Part shown: piece by piece, positions 1-6,238 of the stretch
Numbering within the stretch: position 1 is the first letter of the stretch
How the letters are laid out: every line of letters starts with the position of its first letter
Source of the DNA: an uncultured Plesiomonas sp.
GTDB taxonomy: Bacteria; Pseudomonadota; Gammaproteobacteria; Enterobacterales; CAMTGL01
Direction: 5' to 3'
Length of the DNA: 6,507 nucleotides
Assembly: GCA_947071955.1 (NCBI GenBank)
Contig: CAMTGL010000118.1
Span: 1 to 6,507 of the forward strand
Translations under genes and position numbers: made by a program
The notes under the pieces: generated by a model
Told to the model about the DNA's origin: nothing
Databases searched by the model: none
Seen by the model: only the letters and a program-made list of their open reading frames with translations

Positions 1-290
1 ACTCCATTCTGATCAAATTCAACCAGATCGGTTCTCTGACCGAAACTCTGGCTGCAATCAAAATGGCGAAAGATGCAGGCTACACCGCTGTTATCTCTCA
101 CCGTTCAGGTGAAACTGAAGATGCAACCATTGCTGATCTGGCAGTAGGTACAGCAGCTGGCCAAATCAAAACGGGTTCTATGAGCCGTTCTGACCGTGTT
201 GCTAAGTACAACCAACTGATCCGTATCGAAGAGATGCTGGGCGAAAAAGCACCTTTCAACGGTCTGAAAGAAGTGAAAGGCCAAGCATAA
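1..290 (+). CDS. eno: Enolase, C-terminal part (5' end outside window)
   Basis: Enolase interconverts 2-phosphoglycerate and phosphoenolpyruvate in glycolysis; in enterobacteria it is also a component of the RNA degradosome. Only the last 95 codons are present. The frame starts at base 3, and bases 1-2 are the end of an Asn codon. The visible part covers the end of the TIM-barrel domain. It has the ILIKFNQIGSLTE segment, whose lysine is the catalytic base of the family, then the SHRSGETED loop, then the GQIKTGSMSRSDR segment with the second active-site lysine. It ends in KEVKGQA and a TAA at 288-290, matching the usual enolase C-terminus. It is probably the last gene of its transcript, since a strong terminator follows 60 bases later. 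Nothing looks broken. The identification is near certain from close similarity to E. coli enolase. Confidence 0.98.
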   Translation, partial: SILIKFNQIGSLTETLAAIKMAKDAGYTAVISHRSGETEDATIADLAVGTAAGQIKTGSMSRSDRVAKYNQLIRIEEMLGEKAPFNGLKEVKGQA

Positions 291-349
291 TCATGCTGCG
301 CTGATTTTTTGCATGCTGTAATCTTGCATTGCGGCTGATTGCATAAACG

Positions 350-377
350 AAAAGGCTGCCTTCGGGTGGTCTTTTTT
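350..377 (+). terminator. Intrinsic terminator after eno, UUCG tetraloop
   Basis: An 11-bp stem pairs 350-360 (AAAAGGCTGCC) with 365-375 (GGTGGTCTTTT), using three G-U wobbles in the RNA. It is closed by a TTCG loop at 361-364 inside a C-G pair, the very stable cUUCGg tetraloop. A run of six T at 372-377 follows. The A-run at the 5' foot pairs with the first four of these T, so the hairpin could also work on the opposite strand. It most likely ends eno transcription and insulates ftsB from it. Confidence 0.92.
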
Positions 378-518
378 ATGGCCTAAAAACAGCGTTCACC
401 CGAGGAATCGTTGAAATATGCCCGTTATGCTGAAGGTTGTCTGTGCGGCCAACGCATTACGGCAGTGGTACAACGGCATCAGATATGGGATGATAACAGC
501 GATTTTTTGGGGGATAAG

Positions 519-806
519 ATGGGTAAACTAAGCATATTTTTGCTCGTGATACTGAGCTGGTTACAATACAGTTTGTGGCTGGGTAAAAATGGTGTGCATA
601 CGTATACCCGTATTCAGCATGAAGTTGTGGCACAACAAGAGAGCAACACCAAATTAAAAAGCCGTAACGAACAGCTATTTGCCGAAATTGATGATCTCTC
701 TAGTGGTCTTGAAGCCATTGAAGAGCGTGCGCGCGATGAATTGGGCATGGTAAAACCTGGAGAGACCTTCTACCGTATTTTACCAGCTGATAAAACGACA
801 AAATAA
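519..806 (+). CDS. ftsB: Cell division protein FtsB
   Basis: FtsB is a small bitopic inner-membrane protein. It joins FtsL and FtsQ in the divisome and helps activate septal peptidoglycan synthesis by FtsWI. The product is 95 residues, a little shorter than E. coli FtsB (103), with the shortfall at the C-terminal tail. Residues 1-3 are cytoplasmic, about 4-21 form one transmembrane helix (LSIFLLVILSWLQYSLWL), and about 28-70 form a periplasmic coiled coil (QQESNTKLKSRNEQLFAEIDDL). The family motifs ERARDELGM and KPGETFYRI follow. The ATG at 519 is chosen because MGKL is the conserved family start and a G-rich ribosome binding site (GGGGGA, 509-514) lies 4 bases upstream. The same frame stays open back to a TTG at 411, but those 36 codons do not resemble FtsB. 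It opens a new transcript after the eno terminator and is 9 bases from ispD. I found no confident promoter in 378-518. Confidence 0.97.
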   Translation: MGKLSIFLLVILSWLQYSLWLGKNGVHTYTRIQHEVVAQQESNTKLKSRNEQLFAEIDDLSSGLEAIEERARDELGMVKPGETFYRILPADKTTK

Positions 807-815
807 GTAATAACG

Positions 816-1559
816 ATGACAGCGGTCACTGATCAAGTAACACATTTTATTGCCGTTATTCCGGCAGCCGGTATTGGTAGCCGAATGCAATCGGCCATTC
901 CTAAGCAATATTTACCGTTGCAAGGTTTGACAATACTAGAGCATACCGTGCAGGCATTGCTGCGCGACACGCGAATTTCATCGGTTGTTATTGCACTGCA
1001 TCCTGATGATCGCTGGTTTGATACACTTGCCTTGCGCACTCATCCGCGTATTCGTACGGTGACAGGAGGCAATGAGCGTGCTGATTCAGTACTGGCAGCG
1101 TTACGATCAATTGAGGATGATAGCGCGTGGGTACTGGTTCATGATGCTGCCCGCCCGTGCCTACACGCCAGTGATCTTGACAAACTCCTGACCTTTGCTG
1201 ACCGCCCATGGCAGGCAAATATGCCGATTGGTGCAATTTTAGCCAGCCCCGTACGGGATACCATGAAGCGTGGGAATGCCTCACACACTATCGATCATAC
1301 CGTTGACCGCACACAGTTGTGGCATGCGTTAACCCCGCAAATGTTCCCTTCACGCTTGTTGCGCGATTGCCTTGAAAAAGCCTTGGCAGAGCAGGCCGTG
1401 ATTACTGATGAGGCCTCTGCCTTAGAGTTTTGTGGTTTCCAGCCTTATCTTGTGAACGGGCGAGCCGATAATATCAAGGTGACACAGCCTGAAGATCTTG
1501 AGCTTGCGCGTTTTTACTTGGCGCACTCTCTGGCTTTGCCTACTGATCCTGCATGTTAA
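816..1559 (+). CDS. ispD: 2-C-methyl-D-erythritol 4-phosphate cytidylyltransferase
   Basis: IspD transfers CMP from CTP to 2-C-methyl-D-erythritol 4-phosphate, giving CDP-ME in the MEP isoprenoid pathway in the cytoplasm. The product is 247 residues (E. coli 236), with a single GT-A-like nucleotidyltransferase fold. Visible motifs are PAAGIGSRM (16-24) with R23 and K30 of the CTP site, the VHDAARPC signature (108-115) with metal-binding D110, VRDTMK with T149, VDRTQLWHALTPQ with R165, and NIKVTQPEDL with K221. These match the catalytic or binding residues R20, K27, D106, T140, R157 and K213 of E. coli. The ATG at 816 has only a poor Shine-Dalgarno (TAAG-like), so translation may depend on ftsB ending 9 bases earlier. 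The C-terminal tail of about 10 residues after FYLAHSL is not conserved. In many relatives ispF follows directly; here a 119-base gap comes between. Confidence 0.97.
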   Translation: MTAVTDQVTHFIAVIPAAGIGSRMQSAIPKQYLPLQGLTILEHTVQALLRDTRISSVVIALHPDDRWFDTLALRTHPRIRTVTGGNERADSVLAALRSIEDDSAWVLVHDAARPCLHASDLDKLLTFADRPWQANMPIGAILASPVRDTMKRGNASHTIDHTVDRTQLWHALTPQMFPSRLLRDCLEKALAEQAVITDEASALEFCGFQPYLVNGRADNIKVTQPEDLELARFYLAHSLALPTDPAC

Positions 1560-1625
1560 TGCGCCCATGAATACAGCCAGCACTATAACCACAACATAAC
1601 GATAACCTGTAGCGGGCATATTAAC
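1555..1625. repeat. Imperfect inverted repeat spanning the ispD stop and the ispD-ispF gap
   Basis: The left arm 1555-1566 (GTTAATGCGCCC) can pair with the right arm 1614-1625 (GGGCATATTAAC): 10 Watson-Crick pairs, one G-U and one C-A mismatch. Inside it, TACAG (1572-1576) pairs with CTGTA (1607-1611), extending the structure and leaving an apical loop of about 30 A/C-rich bases. The left arm contains the ispD stop codon (TAA 1557-1559). A T-rich stretch starts 8 bases after the right arm (about 1633-1647) and a C6T6 run follows (1649-1660). It could be a large stem-loop that slows or partly terminates transcription, an mRNA stability element, or a protein-binding palindrome. The pairing is seen directly; the function is inference. 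Confidence 0.5.
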
Positions 1626-1667
1626 GCAGCCTATTTTTTATTTTCTATCCCCCCTTTTTTAGCTTGC

Positions 1668-1672
1668 GAGGA
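1668..1672 (+). promoter_or_regulatory. Ribosome binding site of ispF
   Basis: GAGGA lies 6 bases before the ATG at 1679 and 9 bases before the next ATG at 1682. It supports initiation at one of these two adjacent codons. It argues against the TTG at 1664, which lies upstream of this site. Confidence 0.75.
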
Positions 1673-1678
1673 CATCGG

Positions 1679-2245
1679 ATGATGCGTATCGGACATGGTT
1701 TTGATGTACACAAGTTTGGCGGTGATGGCCCTGTCATTATTGGCGGAGTGGCGATTCCGTATCCGCATGGCTTACTGGCACACTCTGATGGCGATGTTGC
1801 GCTGCATGCGCTGACCGATGCACTGCTCGGTGCTGCTGCGCTTGGCGATATTGGTCACCTGTTTCCCGATACCGACCCTGCGTATAAAGGCGCTGATAGT
1901 CGGGGATTGCTGCGTGAAGCCTTTCGTCAGATCCAACAAAAAGGTTACGGCATTGGTAATGTCGATGTCACTATTATTGCGCAAGCGCCTAAAATGGCCC
2001 CGCATATCAGCGCCATGCGCGCCTGTATTGCCGCCGATTTAGCCTGTTCGATTGATTGCGTGAATGTCAAAGCCACAACAACTGAAAAGCTCGGATTTAC
2101 CGGCCGTGGTGAAGGTATTGCCTGTGAAGCTGTTGCGCTGTTACTCCGAAAAAATGAACTACAACAAGAAACGGCTGAACGTGGTGTTATTCAACAAGGT
2201 CGAGCAGATAAAATCGCAGAAGATGGAGAAGTATCGGGTGAGTGA
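1679..2245 (+). CDS. ispF: 2-C-methyl-D-erythritol 2,4-cyclodiphosphate synthase with C-terminal extension
   Basis: IspF converts CDP-ME 2-phosphate to the cyclic diphosphate MEcPP with release of CMP, two steps after IspD in the MEP pathway; the family forms homotrimers. The product is 188 residues from the ATG at 1679, or 187 from the ATG at 1682, whose MRIGHGFDVH matches the E. coli start exactly. In 188-residue numbering the zinc ligands are D9, H11 and H43 (GFDVH and ALHAL). The HSDGD loop (35-39), GDIGHLFPDTD, TIIAQAPKM, and the TTTEKLGFTGRGEG signature with the CMP-site TTEK are all present. The E. coli enzyme is 159 residues; here about 28 extra, mostly polar residues follow the family end (VALLLRK) and run into truD, overlapping it by 23 bases. 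The core looks fully functional. The tail is unlikely to be catalytic and may simply be read-on into the truD start. The gap upstream means ispF may be transcribed or translated partly apart from ispD. Confidence 0.96.
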   Translation: MMRIGHGFDVHKFGGDGPVIIGGVAIPYPHGLLAHSDGDVALHALTDALLGAAALGDIGHLFPDTDPAYKGADSRGLLREAFRQIQQKGYGIGNVDVTIIAQAPKMAPHISAMRACIAADLACSIDCVNVKATTTEKLGFTGRGEGIACEAVALLLRKNELQQETAERGVIQQGRADKIAEDGEVSGE

Positions 2246-3284
2246 GTTGCAGTATTTACACGGTAAACCAACGCATTACGGGCAACTAAAAGCACAGCCA
2301 GATGATTTTCGCGTGATAGAGAACTTAGGCTATGACTTTACCGGTGAAGGTGAACACGTCATGGTCTTGGTACAAAAAACGGGCTGTAATACCAAGTTTG
2401 TGGCTGAGAAACTCGCGGAGTACGCGGGTATTCCAGCACGTAACGTAGCCTATGCAGGTTTAAAAGATCGCCATGCTGTCACCGAGCAGTGGTTTGGTCT
2501 GCATATTCCGGGAAAAATTACTCCTGATTTTGCCGCTTTTCAGCTTGATGGCTGTACCGTACTGGAGATGACGCGCCATAACCGAAAAATGCGTACCGGT
2601 GCTTTACGCGGAAATCAGTTTGAAATTTTGCTGCGGGGTATGACATCTTCAGCCGAGCTGGATCAGCGGTTAACGCTGATAGCCGAACAGGGTGTTCCCA
2701 ACTATTTTGGTGAGCAACGTTTTGGTCGTGAAGGTAACAACCTGCACATGGCACAGCGCTGGGCCAGTGGTGAAATAAAGGTTAAAGACCGTAATAAACG
2801 TAGTTTTTGTCTGTCAGCTGCTCGCAGTGCGCTGTTTAATACAGTGGTTAGCGCGCGTATTGCGGCCAGTTTGCATACCACCGTACTTGAAGGGGATGCA
2901 CTGCAACTGGCCGGACGGAATAGCTGGTTTGTGACAAAACCAGAAGAGTTGGCGCAATCCCAACAACGCTTGCAAGAACACGATGTTAACCTGACCGCAC
3001 CTATGGTTGGGGATGGTGAATTAGGCTCACAATCTGAAGCTGCTGCTTTTGAACATGCACAATTAGATGCGGAACAGGTCTTAATCGGATTGTTGACCCG
3101 TGAACGTTTAGAACCTGCACGGCGTGCTCTGCTGTTACGGCCTGAGCACTTTACATGGCAGTGGCGGCCTGAGGGATTAAAGCTGGCCTTTTTTCTGCCT
3201 GCAGGCAGCTATGCAACTAGCGTTATTCGTGAAATAGCGTTGACTGATCAAGAAGGAGATAACCGTGCGTATCCTGCTGAGTAA
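2223..3284 (+). CDS. truD: tRNA pseudouridine(13) synthase TruD
   Basis: TruD converts uridine 13 of tRNA-Glu (and some other tRNAs) to pseudouridine. The product is 353 residues, close to the E. coli length of 349. Visible are the N-terminal YLHGKP and KAQPDDFRV segments, GEGEHVMV (41-48), and the catalytic motif GLKDRHAVTEQ with D82 (E. coli D80). Also present are VPNYFGEQRFGR (158-169), the conserved DRNKRSFCLSAARSALFN segment (189-206), DALQLAGRNSWF, and the C-terminal LPAGSYATSVIRE. The start is not fully settled. The ATG at 2223 gives an N-terminus of family length but has only AGAAG immediately before it. A GTG at 2238 has GGAG (2225-2228) at good spacing but would shorten the protein by five residues. 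The frame is open further upstream to 2064, which is shadow from ispF. It overlaps ispF by 23 bases and surE by 20, which suggests translational coupling. Confidence 0.96.
   Translation: MEKYRVSELQYLHGKPTHYGQLKAQPDDFRVIENLGYDFTGEGEHVMVLVQKTGCNTKFVAEKLAEYAGIPARNVAYAGLKDRHAVTEQWFGLHIPGKITPDFAAFQLDGCTVLEMTRHNRKMRTGALRGNQFEILLRGMTSSAELDQRLTLIAEQGVPNYFGEQRFGREGNNLHMAQRWASGEIKVKDRNKRSFCLSAARSALFNTVVSARIAASLHTTVLEGDALQLAGRNSWFVTKPEELAQSQQRLQEHDVNLTAPMVGDGELGSQSEAAAFEHAQLDAEQVLIGLLTRERLEPARRALLLRPEHFTWQWRPEGLKLAFFLPAGSYATSVIREIALTDQEGDNRAYPAE
3253..3260 (+). promoter_or_regulatory. Strong ribosome binding site of surE inside truD
   Basis: AAGGAGAT lies within the last codons of truD and places its AGGAG core 6 bases before the GTG at 3265. 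It fixes the surE start at a non-ATG codon that also begins the conserved MRILLSNDDG N-terminus. Confidence 0.88.
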
Positions 3285-4014
3285 TGATGATGGTGTGACT
3301 GCACCGGGGATTCAAATTCTTGCCGCAGAACTGCGAAAATTTGCTGATGTGACTGTTGTTGCACCTGATCGTAACCGCAGTGGCGCATCAAATTCATTGA
3401 CACTTGAGATGCCCGTGCGGATTAACACACTGGCTAACGGTGATCTTTCGGTACGCGGTACGCCGACTGATTGTGTGCATTTGGCTGTCAATGGCTTGAT
3501 GTCTCCGCTGCCGGATATTGTGGTTTCAGGCATCAATGCTGGCCCCAATCTGGGGGATGATGTGATCTACTCCGGCACAGTTGCTGCGGCCACCGAAGGG
3601 CGGCACATGGGGTATCCGGCACTGGCAGTATCACTCAATGGTACAACCCATTATGAAACGGCGGCAGTGATTACGGCACGCTTACTGCGTACCTTGCAAC
3701 GACACCCGCTGCGCACCAATCGAATTTTAAATATCAATGTGCCCGATGTGCCTCTTGAGCAGATTAAGGGGATCAAGATTACCCGTTGCGGCAATCGGCA
3801 TCCGGCGGGCAAAGTCATTTGCGAGCAAGACCCGCGTGGTAATGATATTTACTGGATTGGCCCTGTTCCGGCTGCAAAAGATGCGGGTGAGGGAACTGAC
3901 TTTGATGCGGTAGCACAACATTATGTTTCGGTGACTCCGTTACAGATTGATTTAACCGCACATCAGCATCTTGATATGCTGACTGAATGGGTAGAAAGCA
4001 GCGGAGAGTGGTAA
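3265..4014 (+). CDS. surE: 5'/3'-nucleotidase SurE
   Basis: SurE is a metal-dependent phosphatase acting on nucleoside 5'- and 3'-monophosphates. It was first known as a stationary-phase survival protein and is cytoplasmic. The product is 249 residues (E. coli 253). The acidic metal site is D8-D9 in LLSNDDGV, with S39 in the APDRNRSGASNS loop (34-44) and N91 in VVSGINAGPNLGDDVIYSGTV (its first part at 86-95). Further family segments are TPTDCVHLAVN, EGRHMGYPALAVSL, ILNINVPD, RCGNRHPAGK and DPRGNDIYWIGP. Translation starts at a GTG behind a strong Shine-Dalgarno and overlaps the truD end by 20 bases. pcm follows after 2 bases. The surE-pcm pairing upstream of nlpD-rpoS is a classic gammaproteobacterial arrangement. 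Nothing is missing or odd. Confidence 0.98.
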   Translation: MRILLSNDDGVTAPGIQILAAELRKFADVTVVAPDRNRSGASNSLTLEMPVRINTLANGDLSVRGTPTDCVHLAVNGLMSPLPDIVVSGINAGPNLGDDVIYSGTVAAATEGRHMGYPALAVSLNGTTHYETAAVITARLLRTLQRHPLRTNRILNINVPDVPLEQIKGIKITRCGNRHPAGKVICEQDPRGNDIYWIGPVPAAKDAGEGTDFDAVAQHYVSVTPLQIDLTAHQHLDMLTEWVESSGEW

Positions 4015-4016
4015 TA

Positions 4017-4646
4017 ATGAAGAGGTCAGTCGAGTTAGATCGGCTGCTCATCAACTTGAAAGCACAGGGGATCAGGGATGAGCAAGTTCTGCATGCACTG
4101 GCCAGCGTCCCGCGAAACCGTTTCATTGATGAAGCATTCGCCCATAAAGCTTACGATAACACCGCACTGCCGATAGGTGCGGGGCAGACTATTTCTCAAC
4201 CCTATATTGTTGCGCGGATGACGGAGCTGCTCGGGCTGCAGCCCCATTCACGGGTGTTGGAAATTGGCACAGGTTCAGGCTATCAAACCGCAATATTGGC
4301 ACATTTGGTTGATCGGGTGTGCTCGGTTGAGCGGATTAAAACCCTGCAATGGCAGGCCAAACGGCGTTTTAAACAGCTCGATTTACATAATATCGCTACC
4401 CGTCACGGTGATGGCTGGGAGGGATGGCCTGCTCGTGCACCCTTTGATGCGATCATTGTAACGGCCGCGGCAACGGCTATTCCGCAAGCACTGCTGGAAC
4501 AGTTGGCCGATGGCGGTGTACTGGTGATCCCGGTGGGGTCTACGAGCCAGGCATTGCAGAAAATTACCCGCATTAAAACACAATATACGATTGAGCATAT
4601 TGAAGCGGTTCGTTTTGTTCCGCTCGTACAAGGAGAGATTGCGTGA
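4017..4646 (+). CDS. pcm: Protein-L-isoaspartate O-methyltransferase
   Basis: Pcm methylates L-isoaspartyl residues in damaged proteins with S-adenosylmethionine as donor, starting their repair; it is cytoplasmic and matters most in stationary phase. The product is 209 residues (E. coli 208). It has an N-terminal helix (DRLLINLKAQGIRDEQVL) and the substrate-site motif ALPIGAGQTISQPYIVARM (50-68), with the conserved S60. The SAM motif I is VLEIGTGSGYQT (80-91), followed by VERIKTLQWQA and RHGDGWEGWPARAPFDAIIVTAA (its first part at 129-140). The C-terminal VRFVPLVQGEIA is also conserved. The ATG at 4017 is preceded by GGAGAG (4003-4008) inside the end of surE, 8 bases away. Ten upstream in-frame codons from 3987 overlap surE and are not conserved. 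Its stop overlaps the yqaA start by 4 bases. Confidence 0.98.
   Translation: MKRSVELDRLLINLKAQGIRDEQVLHALASVPRNRFIDEAFAHKAYDNTALPIGAGQTISQPYIVARMTELLGLQPHSRVLEIGTGSGYQTAILAHLVDRVCSVERIKTLQWQAKRRFKQLDLHNIATRHGDGWEGWPARAPFDAIIVTAAATAIPQALLEQLADGGVLVIPVGSTSQALQKITRIKTQYTIEHIEAVRFVPLVQGEIA
4630..4637 (+). promoter_or_regulatory. Ribosome binding site of the yqaA-like gene inside pcm
   Basis: AAGGAGAG in the last pcm codons lies about 5-6 bases before a GTG at 4643. The GTGA overlap (4643-4646) joins the new start to the pcm stop, a typical termination-reinitiation arrangement. Confidence 0.85.
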
Positions 4647-5218
4647 AGTTATTTGGTGCTATTTATGATCGCGTCATGATCTGGGCACGACACCCGAAAG
4701 CAGAGATATGGTTAGGCGCGGTCAGTTTTATCGAGGCGATTTTTTTTCCTATCCCGCCCGATATTATGTTGGCACCGATGGCACTGGCTGAACCGAAAAA
4801 AGCGGTACGATATGCACTTGTTACCGCAGTCACTTCTGTACTCGGTGGTATTATCGGTTATGCTTTGGGATACTACTTGTTCGATCTGCTGCAACCGATG
4901 ATTGCACACATGGGCTATCAGGCCAATTTAGATAAAGCCATGCAGTGGTTTAAGGAGTGGGGAGTTTTAGTGGTCTTCATTGCTGGTTTCTCTCCTATTC
5001 CGTATAAAGTTTTTACCGTAACGGCCGGGTTACTCAAAATGGCATTTTGGCCGTTTGTTGGCGCGGCATTAGTTTCACGTACCGCACGTTTTTTGCTGGT
5101 TGCCCTGTTAATGGCATGGGGTGGCCCGCGCATGGAAGCACAGCTACGAAAATATATTGAAATTTTAGGTTGGGGTACTGTAGCGCTGGCAGTACTTGTT
5201 TATTTGATTTATCGCTAA
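4643..5218 (+). CDS. yqaA: YqaA-like DedA/SNARE-associated (VTT domain) family inner-membrane protein
   Basis: This is a 191-residue polytopic membrane protein of the DedA/VTT superfamily, short YqaA type. Members are linked to membrane homeostasis and, in some branches, to lipid carrier flipping; for the YqaA branch the substrate is not established and I do not assign one. Hydrophobic segments lie at about 22-48, 56-82, 106-131, 134-159 and 174-190. Two re-entrant-like proline motifs are visible: FPIPPD (35-40) and FSPIPYK (116-122, followed by VFTVTAG). Conserved arginines fall at R146 and R149 in the SRTARF segment, as is typical of the superfamily. The GTG start at 4643 has a strong Shine-Dalgarno and overlaps the pcm stop. 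In E. coli, pcm is followed directly by nlpD and yqaA lies elsewhere, so this position is lineage-specific. The family call is firm; the symbol is assigned by resemblance. Confidence 0.87.
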   Translation: MKLFGAIYDRVMIWARHPKAEIWLGAVSFIEAIFFPIPPDIMLAPMALAEPKKAVRYALVTAVTSVLGGIIGYALGYYLFDLLQPMIAHMGYQANLDKAMQWFKEWGVLVVFIAGFSPIPYKVFTVTAGLLKMAFWPFVGAALVSRTARFLLVALLMAWGGPRMEAQLRKYIEILGWGTVALAVLVYLIYR

Positions 5219-5234
5219 ATTGTTAGGTGAAAGG

Positions 5235-6209
5235 ATGATCTCAGGAAGCCTAAACAAGGCCCTCTATCAGACAGGTCTTTGCTCTTGTTTACTGTTTGCG
5301 TTAAGCGGTTGTACCACAACGGCGACTAATCCGGCTCCAGTGAGTTCGGCAACGTCAGAGAGTGGTGACTATTACAGCTCTTCGTCGAATTCCGGTGCTG
5401 CACCTGATTATAAACGGTTACAAAAAGGCAGTTACACAGGTACAACATACCGAGTGAAAGATGGAGAGACGCTCTTTTATATCTCTTATATCTCAGGTCG
5501 TGACTTTAGGGATTTGGCTGCAGCGAATAATATTCCTGCACCTTATACCATTTATCCGGGGCAAACGATCCGATTGTCAGACGGTGGTAATGAGAGTTAC
5601 GCACAAACTCATCAGACCAGCACTCAATCGACACAAAGTTATGTTGAACCTGTGACCGTTAAGCATTACTCTGGTGATGAAAGTAAACAGAATGTTAACC
5701 GTAAGCCGGGTGATATTCATGTAACGGAAACCGTGATTGCGCGAACTACGCCACCGGCTCCGGTAAAACCAACCGAAACACCGGCGAAGAGTAACCCGAG
5801 TTCATCAAGTAGCTCTGCTGAAGCGGGTAATGCCACAGTAAGCAGTTGGCGCTGGCCAGTTGAGGGCAAAGTGATCAACGGTTACTCGGCATCGGAAGGC
5901 GGTAATAAAGGCATTGATATTGCAGGGCGACGCGGCCAGCCAATTTATTCAACGGCACCGGGAAAAGTTGTTTATGCAGGTAATGCATTACGTGGATACG
6001 GTAATCTGATCATCATCAAACACAATGATGATTACCTCAGTGCCTATGCACATAATGAGACATTATTGGTGAAAGAGCGTCAGTCTGTGAAGGCGGGTGA
6101 GCAGATTGCCACTATGGGTAGTTCAGGAACCAGCTCAGTCAGGTTGCACTTTGAAATACGTTATAAAGGTAAGTCTGTGAATCCGTTGGGTTATTTACCA
6201 CGGCGCTAA
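5235..6209 (+). CDS. nlpD: Murein hydrolase activator lipoprotein NlpD
   Basis: NlpD is an outer-membrane lipoprotein that activates the amidase AmiC at the septum during cell separation. The product is 324 residues from the ATG at 5235, which has AGGTGA at 5225-5230; an upstream in-frame TTG at 5220 lies before that site. A signal peptide ends in the lipobox LSGC with the lipidated C26, and T27 at +2 suggests outer-membrane sorting. A serine-rich linker is followed by a LysM domain at about 71-114 (TYRVKDGETLFYIS to YPGQTIRL). A low-complexity Pro/Thr/Ser linker runs to about 204, and a LytM/M23 domain covers about 206-320. The M23 zinc site is degenerate. N224 replaces the first His before KGID (D228 kept), and the HLH motif reads R303-L304-H305. 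It is therefore expected to be non-catalytic, as known for NlpD. It lies 16 bases after yqaA. In E. coli the main rpoS promoter lies within nlpD; I could not locate an equivalent here with confidence. Confidence 0.97.
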   Translation: MISGSLNKALYQTGLCSCLLFALSGCTTTATNPAPVSSATSESGDYYSSSSNSGAAPDYKRLQKGSYTGTTYRVKDGETLFYISYISGRDFRDLAAANNIPAPYTIYPGQTIRLSDGGNESYAQTHQTSTQSTQSYVEPVTVKHYSGDESKQNVNRKPGDIHVTETVIARTTPPAPVKPTETPAKSNPSSSSSSAEAGNATVSSWRWPVEGKVINGYSASEGGNKGIDIAGRRGQPIYSTAPGKVVYAGNALRGYGNLIIIKHNDDYLSAYAHNETLLVKERQSVKAGEQIATMGSSGTSSVRLHFEIRYKGKSVNPLGYLPRR

Positions 6210-6238
6210 ACGGGCAGAGAGGGTTGTACTGCTTCGTA

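Noticed and set aside
291..345. Repeated GCTGATT...GCAT words and a small GCAT-AATC-ATGC palindrome after eno
   Set aside because: They are too short and irregular to separate from chance, and no terminator-like T-run follows a stable stem there.
411..518. N-terminal extension of FtsB from a TTG at 411
   Set aside because: The 36 codons have no similarity to FtsB, whereas MGKL at 519 is the conserved start and has a G-rich ribosome binding site.
988..1284. 98-codon open frame on the - strand within ispD
   Set aside because: It is antisense to conserved ispD coding sequence and the protein shows no family features.
1584..1589. TATAAC as a -10 box for an ispF promoter
   Set aside because: It is close to consensus, but no reasonable -35 hexamer lies 16-18 bases upstream.
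2064..2222. N-terminal extension of TruD by 53 codons
   Set aside because: It lies wholly inside ispF in another frame and does not resemble the TruD N-terminus; the family starts close to YLHGKP.
3815..4126. 103-codon open frame on the - strand across the surE-pcm junction
   Set aside because: It is antisense to two strongly conserved genes, has no recognisable domain and no convincing ribosome binding site; it is a shadow.
5860..6195. Broken zinc site in the LytM domain of NlpD as a sign of a pseudogene
   Set aside because: Loss of these ligands is the normal state of NlpD, which activates an amidase and does not cut peptidoglycan itself; the frame is intact.
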